A DNA stretch of 64,000 nucleotides from Acidobacteriota bacterium (GTDB taxonomy: Bacteria > Acidobacteriota > Blastocatellia > Pyrinomonadales > Pyrinomonadaceae), in NCBI GenBank assembly GCA_003222895.1, contig QHXI01000066.1, positions 1 to 64,000 on the forward strand, given 5' to 3'. The position numbers and the translations under genes were made by a program. This document shows positions 27,173 through 37,051 of the stretch, piece by piece; position 1 is the stretch's first letter; the number at the start of each line of letters is the position of its first letter. The notes beneath the pieces are model-generated. The model searched no databases, had not been told where the DNA came from, and saw nothing but the letters and a program-made list of their open reading frames with translations.

Positions 27173-28600
27173 ATGAAGAGTCGGATTAAGAGCAGAGTTC
27201 TGTGGATCGCTATGGCCTGCCTGGTGACGGCTGCGTTGTTCGACTCCGCAGTCGCTCAACAGCGTAGCATCTCAAAGGAATCAGCTCGGCCCACGCGTCC
27301 CTGGGTTCGCGACGGTGTCATTTATCAAATCTTTCCGCGCGACTTTTCGCAAGACGGAAATTTCAAAGGAGTTACCGCACAGCTCGATCGCCTGAAGGAA
27401 TTGGACGTCAACATTCTCTGGCTGATGCCGATTCATCCGATTGGCCAGGAGAAGAAGAAGGGAACCATTGGCAGTCCTTATGCCGTGCAGGATTATTACG
27501 GAGTCAATCCTGACTATGGCACGAAAGAAGATCTCAAAAAGTTGGTCAGCGAGTCCCATCGTCGCGGCCTGAAAGTGATTATCGACATCGTCGCAAATCA
27601 TACGGCCTGGGACAGCGTGCTGATGAAGCACCCGGATTGGTACAAGCATGACGCGAAGGGCAACATCACGTATCCGTACGACTGGTTTGATATCGCTGCG
27701 CTCGATTATCGAAATGCGGAGTTGCGACGTTACATGACCGACATGTTGAAGTATTGGATTCGCGAATTCGACCTCGACGGTTTTCGTTGCGACGTAGCTG
27801 GTGAAATTCCCACTGATTTTTGGGAGAACGCACGCGCGGAACTCGATAGAATCAAGCCTGACATTTTTATGTTGGCCGAAGCGCACAAGGCCGAACTGGA
27901 AGTGAAAGCTTTCGATCTCGATTATTCGTGGCCGCTGCACAGTGCGCTGACGGATGTCTTGCAGGGACGCGCACCAGCCACGGATCTTCGCAAAGCGTGG
28001 GAAGATGAATTCAGAGAATGGCCGCGCGGCGCTTTGCACATGCGATTTTCTGACAATCACGACGAGCGGCGAGCGATTGCGCGTTTTGGCGAGCCGGCTG
28101 CGCTGGCAGCTTCGGCGTTGATGTTCACGCTTGATGGCGTGCCATTGATTTACAACGGCATGGAAGTCGGTGACACCACCGAATCGGGCGCGCCGGCGTT
28201 GTTTGAAAGGCTGCCGATCTTTTGGCCAATTGCGGAACGTCGGCCAGAGTTCCCGCGCTTCTATAAACAAATGATTGCGTTGCGAAGAACAAGCGACGCA
28301 TTGCGAAACGGTTCGATGATTTGGCTGCGCAATTCTGACGAATCGCGGGTCATCACCTATTCGCGGCGAATAAAGAACGAAGAAGTCGTCGTTGCAATCA
28401 ATTTTTCCAACCGACCTTTTTTTGGATCGATAGAATTGGCTAACAGCCCGGCGTTTCAGGATATCACTCCTGATGTTGGTCAACCGTTGCCACCCGACGC
28501 GCCAGCCACGGAACGCGAAGCGCGAGCGCGCGTAAATTCGCTTCCGGCGCTGCGTCTCGATTCGTGGGGATATCGAATTTTTCAGCGGAAGCTAAAATAA
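27173..28600 (+). CDS. GH13 alpha-amylase, secreted
   Basis: A 475-residue enzyme, third GH13 of the cluster. ATG 27173 starts a signal peptide (MKSRIKSRVLWIAMACLVT to SAVAQQ); GTG 27152 would overlap the preceding gene by GTGA and add seven residues. The barrel has DIVANHT, GFRCDVAGE with nucleophile Asp, LAEAHK with acid/base Glu, and SDNHDERR with the third Asp. It lacks the N-terminal Ig-like domain of the two other GH13 enzymes. It is closer to amylases that act as oligo-glucan hydrolases; precise specificity is not readable. Confidence 0.88.
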   Translation: MKSRIKSRVLWIAMACLVTAALFDSAVAQQRSISKESARPTRPWVRDGVIYQIFPRDFSQDGNFKGVTAQLDRLKELDVNILWLMPIHPIGQEKKKGTIGSPYAVQDYYGVNPDYGTKEDLKKLVSESHRRGLKVIIDIVANHTAWDSVLMKHPDWYKHDAKGNITYPYDWFDIAALDYRNAELRRYMTDMLKYWIREFDLDGFRCDVAGEIPTDFWENARAELDRIKPDIFMLAEAHKAELEVKAFDLDYSWPLHSALTDVLQGRAPATDLRKAWEDEFREWPRGALHMRFSDNHDERRAIARFGEPAALAASALMFTLDGVPLIYNGMEVGDTTESGAPALFERLPIFWPIAERRPEFPRFYKQMIALRRTSDALRNGSMIWLRNSDESRVITYSRRIKNEEVVVAINFSNRPFFGSIELANSPAFQDITPDVGQPLPPDAPATEREARARVNSLPALRLDSWGYRIFQRKLK

Positions 28601-28607
28601 GCTAGGA

Positions 28608-29606
28608 ATGTCACGCGTAGAAAATAAATCCACCGAGACTGGTTCGAATATGCGAAGAGTATTTGTCGCCGATCTTGGCGGCACGCATTTGCGCTCTGCT
28701 GTAGTCGATCAGGCGGGGACGATTCATTTTCACGCGAAGCAACACACGCCAATAGCCGAATCTGCTCAAGACATTGTTGACGCCCTGGTCGCAGCCGAGC
28801 GCGAATGTGAACGGCAGAATGCAGCCGCGGGATATTCGATCGACGCGATTTCAGTAGTAGCGCCAGGCACAGTTAATGTCGCGGCCGGGTCGATCGTCAA
28901 AGCTCCGAACCTGCCGTTTCTCAGCGGTTTCAATTTGACGGGGGCGTTGTCGCACGCGCTGAAGCTCCCGGCGATTCTCGAAAATGACGCGAACGCAGCG
29001 GCAGTCGGCGAGATGTGGCTGGGCGCGGCGCGCGGACTGCGCACGGTTGTGTGCGTGACCCTCGGAACTGGTGTCGGCGGCGGAATAATTCTGGATGGAA
29101 AACTGTGGCACGGCGTCAACGACTCAGCCGCTGAGGTCGGCCATATGTGCGTCGATCCTTTCGGCGGCGTCGCCTGCACCTGCGGCAGCCGTGGTTGTTT
29201 GGAGGTATATGCCTCCGCTACGGCGATCGTGCGCATGACCCGTGAAGCAAAACCGCGGCATCCTAATTCGCGTTTGCAGATAGATAATGAACTAACTTCG
29301 GAAAGCATCTATCGTGCGGGTGTCGAAGGCGACGAACTCGCGCTGGAAGTTTTTCGGCGCATGGGCGTGTACCTGGGCATCGGCCTCGCGAATCTAATCA
29401 ATATCCTAAATCCTGAGATGATTGTTATCGGCGGCGGAGTAGTGAACGGGTGGGATCTTTTCGAAAAGCACATGAAGCACGAGGTAGCGGAGCGGGCATT
29501 TCCATTGCTCGCCGATCAGGTGACGATTGTGCCCGCTGAATGCGGCGATGACGCCGGGCTGCTCGGCGCAGCGAGGCTGTCGTTCGACAGCGATCTCAAA
29601 AACTAA
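28608..29606 (+). CDS. ROK-family glucokinase
   Basis: A 332-residue sugar kinase without a DNA-binding domain, phosphorylating glucose (or a close hexose) with ATP in the cytoplasm. Features are the phosphate loop ADLGGTHLRSAVVD, the ROK signature around LGTGVGGGIILDGKLWHG, catalytic Asp in ENDANAAA and zinc ligands CTCGSRGCLE. ATG 28608 is taken, with AGGA just upstream; ATG 28650 is an alternative. Its end overlaps the GH31 start by one base, so glucose released by the hydrolases would be channelled to this enzyme within one operon. Confidence 0.9.
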   Translation: MSRVENKSTETGSNMRRVFVADLGGTHLRSAVVDQAGTIHFHAKQHTPIAESAQDIVDALVAAERECERQNAAAGYSIDAISVVAPGTVNVAAGSIVKAPNLPFLSGFNLTGALSHALKLPAILENDANAAAVGEMWLGAARGLRTVVCVTLGTGVGGGIILDGKLWHGVNDSAAEVGHMCVDPFGGVACTCGSRGCLEVYASATAIVRMTREAKPRHPNSRLQIDNELTSESIYRAGVEGDELALEVFRRMGVYLGIGLANLINILNPEMIVIGGGVVNGWDLFEKHMKHEVAERAFPLLADQVTIVPAECGDDAGLLGAARLSFDSDLKN

Positions 29607-32080
29607 TGAAGAAATCTTGCTTGTTAATGTTGGCAGTACTGATTGGCTTCTGTCTGGCTCGAGCGCAGGAGATCGATGTGACGCGACTCGATAAGATCGG
29701 GCCGGTTACAAGCTATATCAAAACCGAGAAGGGAATCACGCTCAACTGCGGCGACAATTCGCAAATTCAATTGACTGTGCTCGCAGCAGATTTGATTCGG
29801 GTTCGTGCTTCATTCGCGAAACCAATTCCCGCCAAGGATCATTCGTGGGCGATTGCGAAAGAGGATTGGAGGATAACTTCCTGGAATGTCACGGAAACTG
29901 CTGAGGCGATCACGATTACGACATCCGAAATCGAGGCCGTCGTTCACCGATCTCCGCTGCTGATAGAATTCCGCGATGCGCGCACGCACAAGACAATCAA
30001 CGCGGACGAGCAGCCAATGGCTTACGACGGAAAGGGCTCGCTCGCACCGATTCAATTCGATCCCAGCGCCGGCCAGTTTGTCGCGGTCGCGAAAAAGCTG
30101 GGTTTCGACGAACATTTTTACGGCCTTGGCGAAAAAGCAGCGCGCCTTGATAAGCGCCGCGGATTCTTCGTCAACTGGAATTCCGACACGCCGGGCTACA
30201 GCGAAGGCCGCGATCCAATCTATCAAACAATTCCGTTCTACATTGGGTTGGAAAACGGATTGGCCTACGGCATCTTTTTCGACAACAGCTATCGAAGCTA
30301 TTTCGATTTTGGCCGGCTCTCACAGGAACGTATTTGGTTTGGGGCTGAAGGCGGCGAGCTGAACTACTATTTCTTCTACGGCCCCTCGATTAAAAAGATT
30401 GTGAGCCGCTACGCCGACCTCACTGGACACATGCCGCTGACACCGCTCTGGGCGCTCGGCGTCCAGCAATGTCGCTACAGTTATTATCCGGACACGATGG
30501 TCGAACGAGTGGTGCGCGAATATCGCGAACGCGATCTGCCTTTGGATGTGATCTATCTCGACATCCATTACCTGAATGGTTACCGCGTTTTCACCTTCGA
30601 TCCGAAACGTTTTCCCGATCCAAAAACTTTGACTGACAAATTGAGCAAGCAAGGTGTGAAGACCGTCGTGATTGTCGACCCGGGTGTGAAGTTTCAGCGG
30701 CCTTTGATTGATGCGACGCAAAACAAATCGCCCAACCCCGAACTCGGACCACAGGACCAGAGCTATTACGTTTTCAATCAGGGATTTGAGCAAAAGTATT
30801 TTCAACATCGCAAGAACGGCGAACTCTTCATTCCGCGCGTCTGGCCCGGCGATAGTGTTTTTGTCGATTTCACAAAGCCCGACGCGCGCAAGTGGTGGGG
30901 CGACTTGCATCGCGCGTATACCGACAACGGCATCGCCGGTATTTGGAACGACATGAACGAGCCCGCGGACTTCGTCGATCAGACGGGGAAGAACCAGCGT
31001 GACGTGGTTAGTTACGACGAAGGCGAGAACTCGACGCACGCCAAGAATCGAAACGTCTTCGCTCTGTTAATGGCGCGCGCAACCTACGAGGGCCTCGCGC
31101 GTCTGCAACCCGACCGGCGGCCTTTCGTCGTGACGCGCGCGGCGTATGCGGGAATTCAGCGCTACTCGACGATGTGGACTGGCGACACGCTCAGCACCTG
31201 GGATGCATTGGCGTTGAACGTGCCGATGTTTACGACGCTTGGTTTGTCTGGTGAACCTTTCGTTGGCAGCGACGTCGGCGGTTTCATCGGCCGGGCGAAT
31301 GGCGAATTCCTTGTTCGCTCGTATCAGATTGGTTTTCTCGCTCCGTTCTTTCGCAATCACCACGCGGTCGATGGATACGATCAGGAACCCTGGCGCTTTG
31401 GCAAATACTACGAAGACATAATTCGCAAGTACTTGAAACTGCGTTATCGTCTGCTGCCGTTTCTCTACACCACGCTGGAAGAGGCACACCGCACGGGCGT
31501 ACCGCTGTTTCGGCCGCTGATGCTTAACTATCAGGACGATCCGAACACGTACAATCTCGATGATGAATTCATGATCGGGAACGAGCTTCTGGTTGCGCCG
31601 ATTGTAAAGCCGGACATTACCTCACGCCTCGTTTATCTGCCGAAAGGAATTTGGTACGACTACTGGACCAACAAGAAGTACGAAGGCGGGACCATGATAA
31701 GAGCCGAGGCGCCGCTCGAAACAGTGCCAATGTTTGTGCGCGGCGGCGCGATCATTCCGACGGGGCCGGAAATGAAATACATCGGCGAGAAACCTCTCGA
31801 TCCGATGACGTTCGCGATTTACCCGGACGAAAAAGGATCAGCATCGACGACGTTGTATGAAGACGACGGGATTAGTCCGGCTTATCTGAAAGGCGCTTTC
31901 AGCCGAACGAGCGTGGATGTAAAGCGCTCGGCTACGGGTTATGTCGTCCACGTGAAGAGTCGCGAAGGCAGCTACAATCCGGGCTCGAGGAAATTAGTTT
32001 TCGTGATTGAATCGACCACGAGTTCAAGACCCGCCAGTCTGGCTGATAACGGCCAGGCGCAACAGATTGAAATCAAGTGA
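29606..32080 (+). CDS. GH31 alpha-glucosidase, secreted
   Basis: An 824-residue enzyme with signal peptide MKKSCLLMLAVLIGFCLARA. An N-terminal beta-sandwich (about 50-230) precedes the GH31 barrel, where the nucleophile Asp is in GIWNDMNEPADF and the acid/base Asp in MWTGDTLSTWD. The C-terminal beta domains include YEDDGISPAYLKGAF, typical of the GH31 end domain (DUF5110). It removes glucose from the non-reducing ends of maltodextrins, completing the work of the GH13 enzymes. Tight coupling to the glucokinase supports a glucose product. Confidence 0.92.
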   Translation: MKKSCLLMLAVLIGFCLARAQEIDVTRLDKIGPVTSYIKTEKGITLNCGDNSQIQLTVLAADLIRVRASFAKPIPAKDHSWAIAKEDWRITSWNVTETAEAITITTSEIEAVVHRSPLLIEFRDARTHKTINADEQPMAYDGKGSLAPIQFDPSAGQFVAVAKKLGFDEHFYGLGEKAARLDKRRGFFVNWNSDTPGYSEGRDPIYQTIPFYIGLENGLAYGIFFDNSYRSYFDFGRLSQERIWFGAEGGELNYYFFYGPSIKKIVSRYADLTGHMPLTPLWALGVQQCRYSYYPDTMVERVVREYRERDLPLDVIYLDIHYLNGYRVFTFDPKRFPDPKTLTDKLSKQGVKTVVIVDPGVKFQRPLIDATQNKSPNPELGPQDQSYYVFNQGFEQKYFQHRKNGELFIPRVWPGDSVFVDFTKPDARKWWGDLHRAYTDNGIAGIWNDMNEPADFVDQTGKNQRDVVSYDEGENSTHAKNRNVFALLMARATYEGLARLQPDRRPFVVTRAAYAGIQRYSTMWTGDTLSTWDALALNVPMFTTLGLSGEPFVGSDVGGFIGRANGEFLVRSYQIGFLAPFFRNHHAVDGYDQEPWRFGKYYEDIIRKYLKLRYRLLPFLYTTLEEAHRTGVPLFRPLMLNYQDDPNTYNLDDEFMIGNELLVAPIVKPDITSRLVYLPKGIWYDYWTNKKYEGGTMIRAEAPLETVPMFVRGGAIIPTGPEMKYIGEKPLDPMTFAIYPDEKGSASTTLYEDDGISPAYLKGAFSRTSVDVKRSATGYVVHVKSREGSYNPGSRKLVFVIESTTSSRPASLADNGQAQQIEIK

Positions 32081-32132
32081 AAGTTCCGCCGCGTCGGACC
32101 ATTCGATCCTCAAACCAAGGAGTGCCAACGAA

Positions 32133-35126
32133 GTGAAATCAATAAAAGCATTTCTCCTCGCCATATGTTTGGTGTGCTCAGTGAGCGGTCTCGTCAGCGC
32201 ACAACAGGCAGCTACCGCAACGTTGAGCGGAAGGGTCCTCGATCCAAATGGAGCCGTAATCCAAGGCGCAACCGTGACCGCGACGCAGACAGCAACCGGT
32301 GTGAAGCGCGAGACAACGACCAATGATGAAGGTGTGTATGTGATTTCGAATCTGGCGCCCGGCGGATACGATTTGAGAATTCAGGCCAGAGGTTTCGCTG
32401 ACAAGATATCAAAGGCTCCGCTGGTAGTAAGAGTTGGCCAGACAACTACATTAGACACTGAACTCGAACTCGGACCAACTACGGCCACGGTTGACTTGAT
32501 AGATCATGCGTCTTTAGTCGAAACGAACAGTTCCGCTGTCAATGACGTGATTAACGACAATGAGATTCAGACTCTCCCTCTCAACGGTCGCAACTTTCTC
32601 GAACTCGCTCTCTTAATTCCCGGAAACTCACCCGCGCCCAATTTCGATCCGACGAAAACGAATACGGTCGTCATTTCATCCGCTGGCCAACTTGGTCGCG
32701 GCGGCAACGTCACAGTGGATGGCGCTGACGATAACGATGATGTGGTCGGCGGCGCCGTGCAAAACATTTCGCAGGAAGCGGTCCAAGAATTTCAAGTCGC
32801 GACCAATCGATTCTCAGCGCAACTTGGCCGCTCGGGCTCTTCGGTAGTCAACATCGTGACCAAAGCCGGCACAAATAAGTTACACGGTTCCGGTTCGCTC
32901 TACTTCCGCGATAAGTCACTGCAAGGCTTACCGACGACGTTCGATCGCACCTTCGGGCAAACGCCGCCTTTTCATCGTGAGCAATACGCCTTTGCGATCG
33001 GCGGTCCAATCAAGAAAGACAAGGCCTGGTTGTTCGGTTCGATCGAATATCGAAATCAGAAAGGCGCAGTGCTTGTAGGCGCACGCAACCTCGCCACGCG
33101 TTCAATTGTCAGGAGCTTTGCCGCTGCGCCGTTGCATGACACGTTGAGCACCGAACGTTTTGATTGGGCGCCCACCAACCAGGATCGAATCACTGCAAGA
33201 TATTCGCTTGAACGCGAAGACGATGTCGCCGCGAGCACGTTGATTCGCGCCCTTGGTTCAGCTTCACAGCGACAATCGAGCCGCAATCACACGCATTCTT
33301 TGCTGATTAACTATACGCGCACACTTACGGCGCGTGATGTCAACAGTCTTAACTTCAGCGTTAACGATTTCATCAATCGCACGCTGCCCATTTCGGTCGC
33401 GCCGCAACTTACTTTTCCGAGCATTCAGGATGGTGCGTCCTTTCGAGTCCCGCAACAGACAAAACAGCGCCGCTATCAATTCAGCGATAGCTTCACAATG
33501 GTTCGAGGCACACACACGGTCACTTTCGGCGGGGAAATCCAGCGCGTGCAATCTGATTTCAATCTCGGGGTGTTCCAGCAAGGCCGGGTCGAACTTATCG
33601 AAGACTTTCCCGATTTTGATCGCAACGGCGACGGTCGCGTCGACGATAACGACTTGTTGTTTGCGGTCACCTTACGCAGCGGCAAACCCACGCAACCGCT
33701 GATCATTCCCTCGGCCAATAACACTTACTTCGCCGGTTTCATTCAGGACGATTGGCGTGTGCGCCCGCAACTCACTTTGAATTTGGGAGTCCGTTATGAG
33801 CTTGATACGGACGTGAAAAATGTCAGTCGAGTGAGCGAACTTAACCCGCTCATCCTGCCGTTTTTGAAAGGCACAAGGTCAGCCGACAAGAACAACTTCG
33901 GGCCGCGTGTCGGGTTCAACTTTTCTAGTAAAGACGGAAGCATGAGCCTTCGTGGCGGTTATGGCGTCTACTACGATCGCGTGACGCTGGAGATTCAATC
34001 GCTCGAGCGCGGACTGGATGGCCGGGCACTGCCGATTGAAGTGCGCGCCGGAAATGTCTTCTTCATCCCGCCACAATTCTTATTCGATCCGGTGAATGGG
34101 AAGTTTCCGCCGCCGGCTCCGACATTAGTCAATCCGTTTACCGGTTTTATTCTCCCGGGCGCCGGCGCGGGCGGCATCAATATCATCGACAACGGTATGC
34201 AGAACCCGATGGTGCAGCAAATCAATGTCGGGGTGCAGCGTGAATTCAAGCGCGACTTCGTTCTGCGCGCAGACTACCTGCACAACTATGGCACGCATTT
34301 CATCATTGGCCGCACAATTGGCAGCGTGTTCAATCCGGTAGTTGGAGGCCCGGACCTGGTAAAGAATCTCGAATCAAGCGTGAAGACGAAATACGACGGC
34401 TTGCTGCTGAGTTTTGAAAAGCGCCTTTCGCATCGTTCGCAGTTTCGCGCTTCGTACACACTCTCGAAATCGTTCAACTTCGCCAACGACGATCAGATTC
34501 CATTCTCGAATGGGCCAATCGATTCCAATAATCTTCAGCGCGAGTATGGCCCGACGCCGAATGACCAGCGCCATCGGTTTGTCTTCTCCGGGAGGGTTGA
34601 CCTGCCTTACGAAATTCATCTCGCGCCAATCTTTACGATGGCGTCTGGCGTGCCGATGGATATTCTTTTGCCTGAGGGCAGTTCGCGGATTCCCCAGTTG
34701 CAACGGAATGCGGGCGGACGGTTGTTTCATAGCGGAGCCGAATTGAATGCTTTCCTCAAGCAGCTTAATGCCGCGAATGTTGGCAGTCAGACTGCCCCGC
34801 TTCCGCTGGTGGCGAACGATGCTCGCTTCAACGATAACTTTAGTTCGCTTGATTTGCGCCTTTCCCGGCCTTTCAAGATCGGCGAGCGAGTCAAGATTGA
34901 ACCAATCGCCGAAGTCTTCAATCTCTTCAACGTTACTAACGTGCTCGGCGTGTCAAACGTAAACTATTCAGGCTTCTCGAATGTGCTGGTGCGCGATAGC
35001 AACGATCCGGCGAGTACGGGCTACTTGAAATCGTCGAGCTTTGGACGACCGGTCACTACCGCAGGCGGCGTGTTCGGTTCGGGTGGGCCACGCGCTTTTC
35101 AATTCGCCGCGCGGGTGACGTTCTGA
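32133..35126 (+). CDS. Oar-like TonB-dependent outer membrane receptor
   Basis: About 997 residues from GTG 32133, chosen because AAGGAG lies at 32117-32122 and the signal peptide (MKSIKAFLLAICLVCSVSG to SAQQ) follows at once; the longer open frame reaches back into the GH31 gene. The carboxypeptidase-regulatory domain (LSGRVLDPNGAVIQGATV) is followed by the plug (TLPLNGRNFLELALLIPGN, TVDGADDNDDV) and a barrel ending FAARVTF. It is the terminal transport component of the maltodextrin cluster, 52 bp after GH31, and likely imports alpha-glucan fragments across the outer membrane. Confidence 0.88.
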   Translation: MKSIKAFLLAICLVCSVSGLVSAQQAATATLSGRVLDPNGAVIQGATVTATQTATGVKRETTTNDEGVYVISNLAPGGYDLRIQARGFADKISKAPLVVRVGQTTTLDTELELGPTTATVDLIDHASLVETNSSAVNDVINDNEIQTLPLNGRNFLELALLIPGNSPAPNFDPTKTNTVVISSAGQLGRGGNVTVDGADDNDDVVGGAVQNISQEAVQEFQVATNRFSAQLGRSGSSVVNIVTKAGTNKLHGSGSLYFRDKSLQGLPTTFDRTFGQTPPFHREQYAFAIGGPIKKDKAWLFGSIEYRNQKGAVLVGARNLATRSIVRSFAAAPLHDTLSTERFDWAPTNQDRITARYSLEREDDVAASTLIRALGSASQRQSSRNHTHSLLINYTRTLTARDVNSLNFSVNDFINRTLPISVAPQLTFPSIQDGASFRVPQQTKQRRYQFSDSFTMVRGTHTVTFGGEIQRVQSDFNLGVFQQGRVELIEDFPDFDRNGDGRVDDNDLLFAVTLRSGKPTQPLIIPSANNTYFAGFIQDDWRVRPQLTLNLGVRYELDTDVKNVSRVSELNPLILPFLKGTRSADKNNFGPRVGFNFSSKDGSMSLRGGYGVYYDRVTLEIQSLERGLDGRALPIEVRAGNVFFIPPQFLFDPVNGKFPPPAPTLVNPFTGFILPGAGAGGINIIDNGMQNPMVQQINVGVQREFKRDFVLRADYLHNYGTHFIIGRTIGSVFNPVVGGPDLVKNLESSVKTKYDGLLLSFEKRLSHRSQFRASYTLSKSFNFANDDQIPFSNGPIDSNNLQREYGPTPNDQRHRFVFSGRVDLPYEIHLAPIFTMASGVPMDILLPEGSSRIPQLQRNAGGRLFHSGAELNAFLKQLNAANVGSQTAPLPLVANDARFNDNFSSLDLRLSRPFKIGERVKIEPIAEVFNLFNVTNVLGVSNVNYSGFSNVLVRDSNDPASTGYLKSSSFGRPVTTAGGVFGSGGPRAFQFAARVTF

Positions 35127-35138
35127 AGAAGTAATGTC

Positions 35139-36485
35139 GTGCCGATCGCTAACGACCTCAAACGACAGATAGGTCTTCGCTCAGCCATCGCTTTGGTGGT
35201 CGGCGAGGTCATTGCGGTGGGAATCTTCCTGACGCCCGCGGGCATGGCCAAGTCGCTCGGTTCGCCCTTTTGGCTGCTGATCGTTTGGTTGTTGATGGGC
35301 GCGATGGCTGCGAGCGGCGCACTGTGTTACGGCGAGTTGGCCGCGCGATTCCCGGAAGCAGGCGGCGGTTATGTTTACTTGCGCGAAGCCTTTGGGAGAC
35401 CGTTTGCATTTCTGTACGGCTGGATGGCGCTGCTGGTGATGGATCCGGGACTGACAGCTGCGCTGGCAGTCGGCATAGCTACTTACTTGGGTTACATCTC
35501 AAATCTTTCACCGATCGCAATCAAGGCTACCGCTGTCGGCTCGATCATTATTCTCGCGATGATCAATATCTCAGGTGTGCGTATCGGCGCGGGCTTCTTG
35601 CGCTGGCTCACAATTCTCAAACTTGGGCTGTTAGCATTCATCTTGATGTGGGGTTTTGGATTTCGGCTTGGCAGTTGGTCAAACTTTGCGCCGTTCATAG
35701 CGCAGCGCTCGAACTCAGCGCCTCTCTTGCCTGCATTAGCTGGCGGACTGGTGGCCGCGTTCTTTTCGTTTGGCGGTTGGTGGGACGTTACGAAAGTGGC
35801 GGGCGAGGTTCGCGAGCCTGCGCGGACGCTGCCGCGTGCATTGATCTATGGCGTGGCAATCGTCACGGTGGTTTATATCCTAACGAGCGCGGCGTTTCTC
35901 TATTTAGTGCCGGTGGAATCGGTGAGCTCGGGCGAGACATTTGTGGCCCAGGCAGGACAGATGTTGTTCGGTCGAGCAGGCGGAAAGATTTTCGCGGCGA
36001 TCGTCGTCGTAACCGTCGTCGGCAGTTTGGCAGCAATTATCATGTCGTCGCCGCGGGTGTATTTTGCGATGGCGCGCGACGGCTTGTTCATTCCAGCAGT
36101 CGCTGCGATTAATCCTCGATTTGGCACGCCTGCTCGCGCGATAGCGTTGCAAGCGGTGTTAGCTTCGTTGCTCGTCGTACTCGGCAGCTTCAATCAAATA
36201 ATTTCCTATTTCATTTTCGTGGTCGTGATCTTTGTCGCGCTTACGGTGGCCGCACTTTTCGTGCTGCGACGAAACAAACAGCCCGGATATCTGACGCCTG
36301 GTTATCCTTTCACGCCGATCATATTTTTGAGTCTCGTTGCGCTGATACTTTTCCTTCTGGCGAGCAATAATCCGAAGCAGGCTTTTCTGGGCGCCGCAGT
36401 GGTAGCGCTGGGAATTCCAGTTTACTATCTTTTCTTTCGTGACGGTCATTCATCACTTATCGATCGAGGAACTAAATCGCTATGA
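35139..36485 (+). CDS. APC-superfamily amino acid permease
   Basis: A 448-residue inner membrane protein with about twelve helices. The first helix LRSAIALVVGEVIAVGIFLT contains the broken-helix glycine pattern of APC transporters, and YGELAARFPEAGGGYVYLRE is the conserved loop after helix 2. Members exchange or import amino acids; the substrate is unknown. The start is GTG 35139, 12 bp after the Oar gene. Its stop overlaps the following gene by ATGA (36482-36485), so the permease and the CMD-like enzyme are translationally coupled. Confidence 0.88.
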   Translation: MPIANDLKRQIGLRSAIALVVGEVIAVGIFLTPAGMAKSLGSPFWLLIVWLLMGAMAASGALCYGELAARFPEAGGGYVYLREAFGRPFAFLYGWMALLVMDPGLTAALAVGIATYLGYISNLSPIAIKATAVGSIIILAMINISGVRIGAGFLRWLTILKLGLLAFILMWGFGFRLGSWSNFAPFIAQRSNSAPLLPALAGGLVAAFFSFGGWWDVTKVAGEVREPARTLPRALIYGVAIVTVVYILTSAAFLYLVPVESVSSGETFVAQAGQMLFGRAGGKIFAAIVVVTVVGSLAAIIMSSPRVYFAMARDGLFIPAVAAINPRFGTPARAIALQAVLASLLVVLGSFNQIISYFIFVVVIFVALTVAALFVLRRNKQPGYLTPGYPFTPIIFLSLVALILFLLASNNPKQAFLGAAVVALGIPVYYLFFRDGHSSLIDRGTKSL

Positions 36486-37048
36486 CCTGGATTAAGACCA
36501 TCTCTATTGAAGACGACGAAAACGTTCGTCGCGCGGTCGAGGCGCAGCGCGAGCTTTACCCGGCGGAGTACGCCGAACCGATTCATCCAACACCCGACGG
36601 TCAAACATCAGGCATTGTCGCATCGCACAGCTTGATTCCTGAGGCGCTGCATCATGCGTTCGCGACGTTCGGCGCGTTGATGTCGCCGGATTTGCCGCTC
36701 ACCCGACGACAGCACGAGATGATTACGACCGTGGTTTCAGTCACGAACCGCTGTCATTATTGAATCGAATCTCACGCAGAGTTTCTGCGTCGCGTGACCC
36801 TGGATGAAGAGTTAGTAAAGGCGCTGCAGGATGATTACCGCACTGCGCCGATCTCTGAAGCTGACCGAGTAATGCTCGATTACGTCTTGCAGTTAACGAA
36901 AGATGCGACGCGAATTTCGCAAGCCGATCACGAACGGCTGCGTTTGCATGGGTTCGATGATCGCGCGATTCTCCAAATAACTTTGATTGCGTCGTGGTTT
37001 AATTACATCAATCGCGTGGCTGATGCGTTGGGAGTTGGCAGGGATTAA
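36482..37048 (+). CDS. CMD/AhpD-like peroxidase-related enzyme, probable selenoprotein (in-frame UGA)
   Basis: A 188-residue reading frame if TGA 36761-36763 is decoded. Both sides match the carboxymuconolactone decarboxylase/AhpD fold of peroxidase-related enzymes. The UGA falls exactly on the second cysteine of the redox motif: NRC91-H-Y-U94-IESH98, where relatives have CxxC followed by His; Glu79 is the likely proton relay. A 17-nt hairpin starts 10 nt after the UGA, as in bacterial SECIS elements. Selenium at this place would give a peroxidase or disulfide-reductase type active site. Without recoding, the product would be a 93-residue stub and the rest (from 36764) untranslated. No sel genes are in the window. 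Confidence 0.82.
36774..36790 (+). promoter_or_regulatory. SECIS-like stem-loop
   Basis: ACGCAGA (36774-36780) pairs perfectly with TCTGCGT (36784-36790) around a GTT loop, 10 nt after the in-frame TGA. Size, distance and a G at the first loop position agree with the E. coli fdhF-type element bound by SelB. A competing outer stem TCACGC/GCGTGA (36772-36777 with 36792-36797) is also possible. Confidence 0.7.
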
Positions 37049-37051
37049 CGT

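Noticed and set aside
27281-28483. 400-codon open frame on the minus strand opposite the third GH13 gene
   Set aside because: It lies fully within a gene with intact catalytic motifs, and its translation shows no family features; it is a codon-bias shadow.
35270-36112. 280-codon plus-strand frame inside the APC permease
   Set aside because: The permease frame has clear membrane helices and family motifs; the alternate frame is an arginine-rich shadow.
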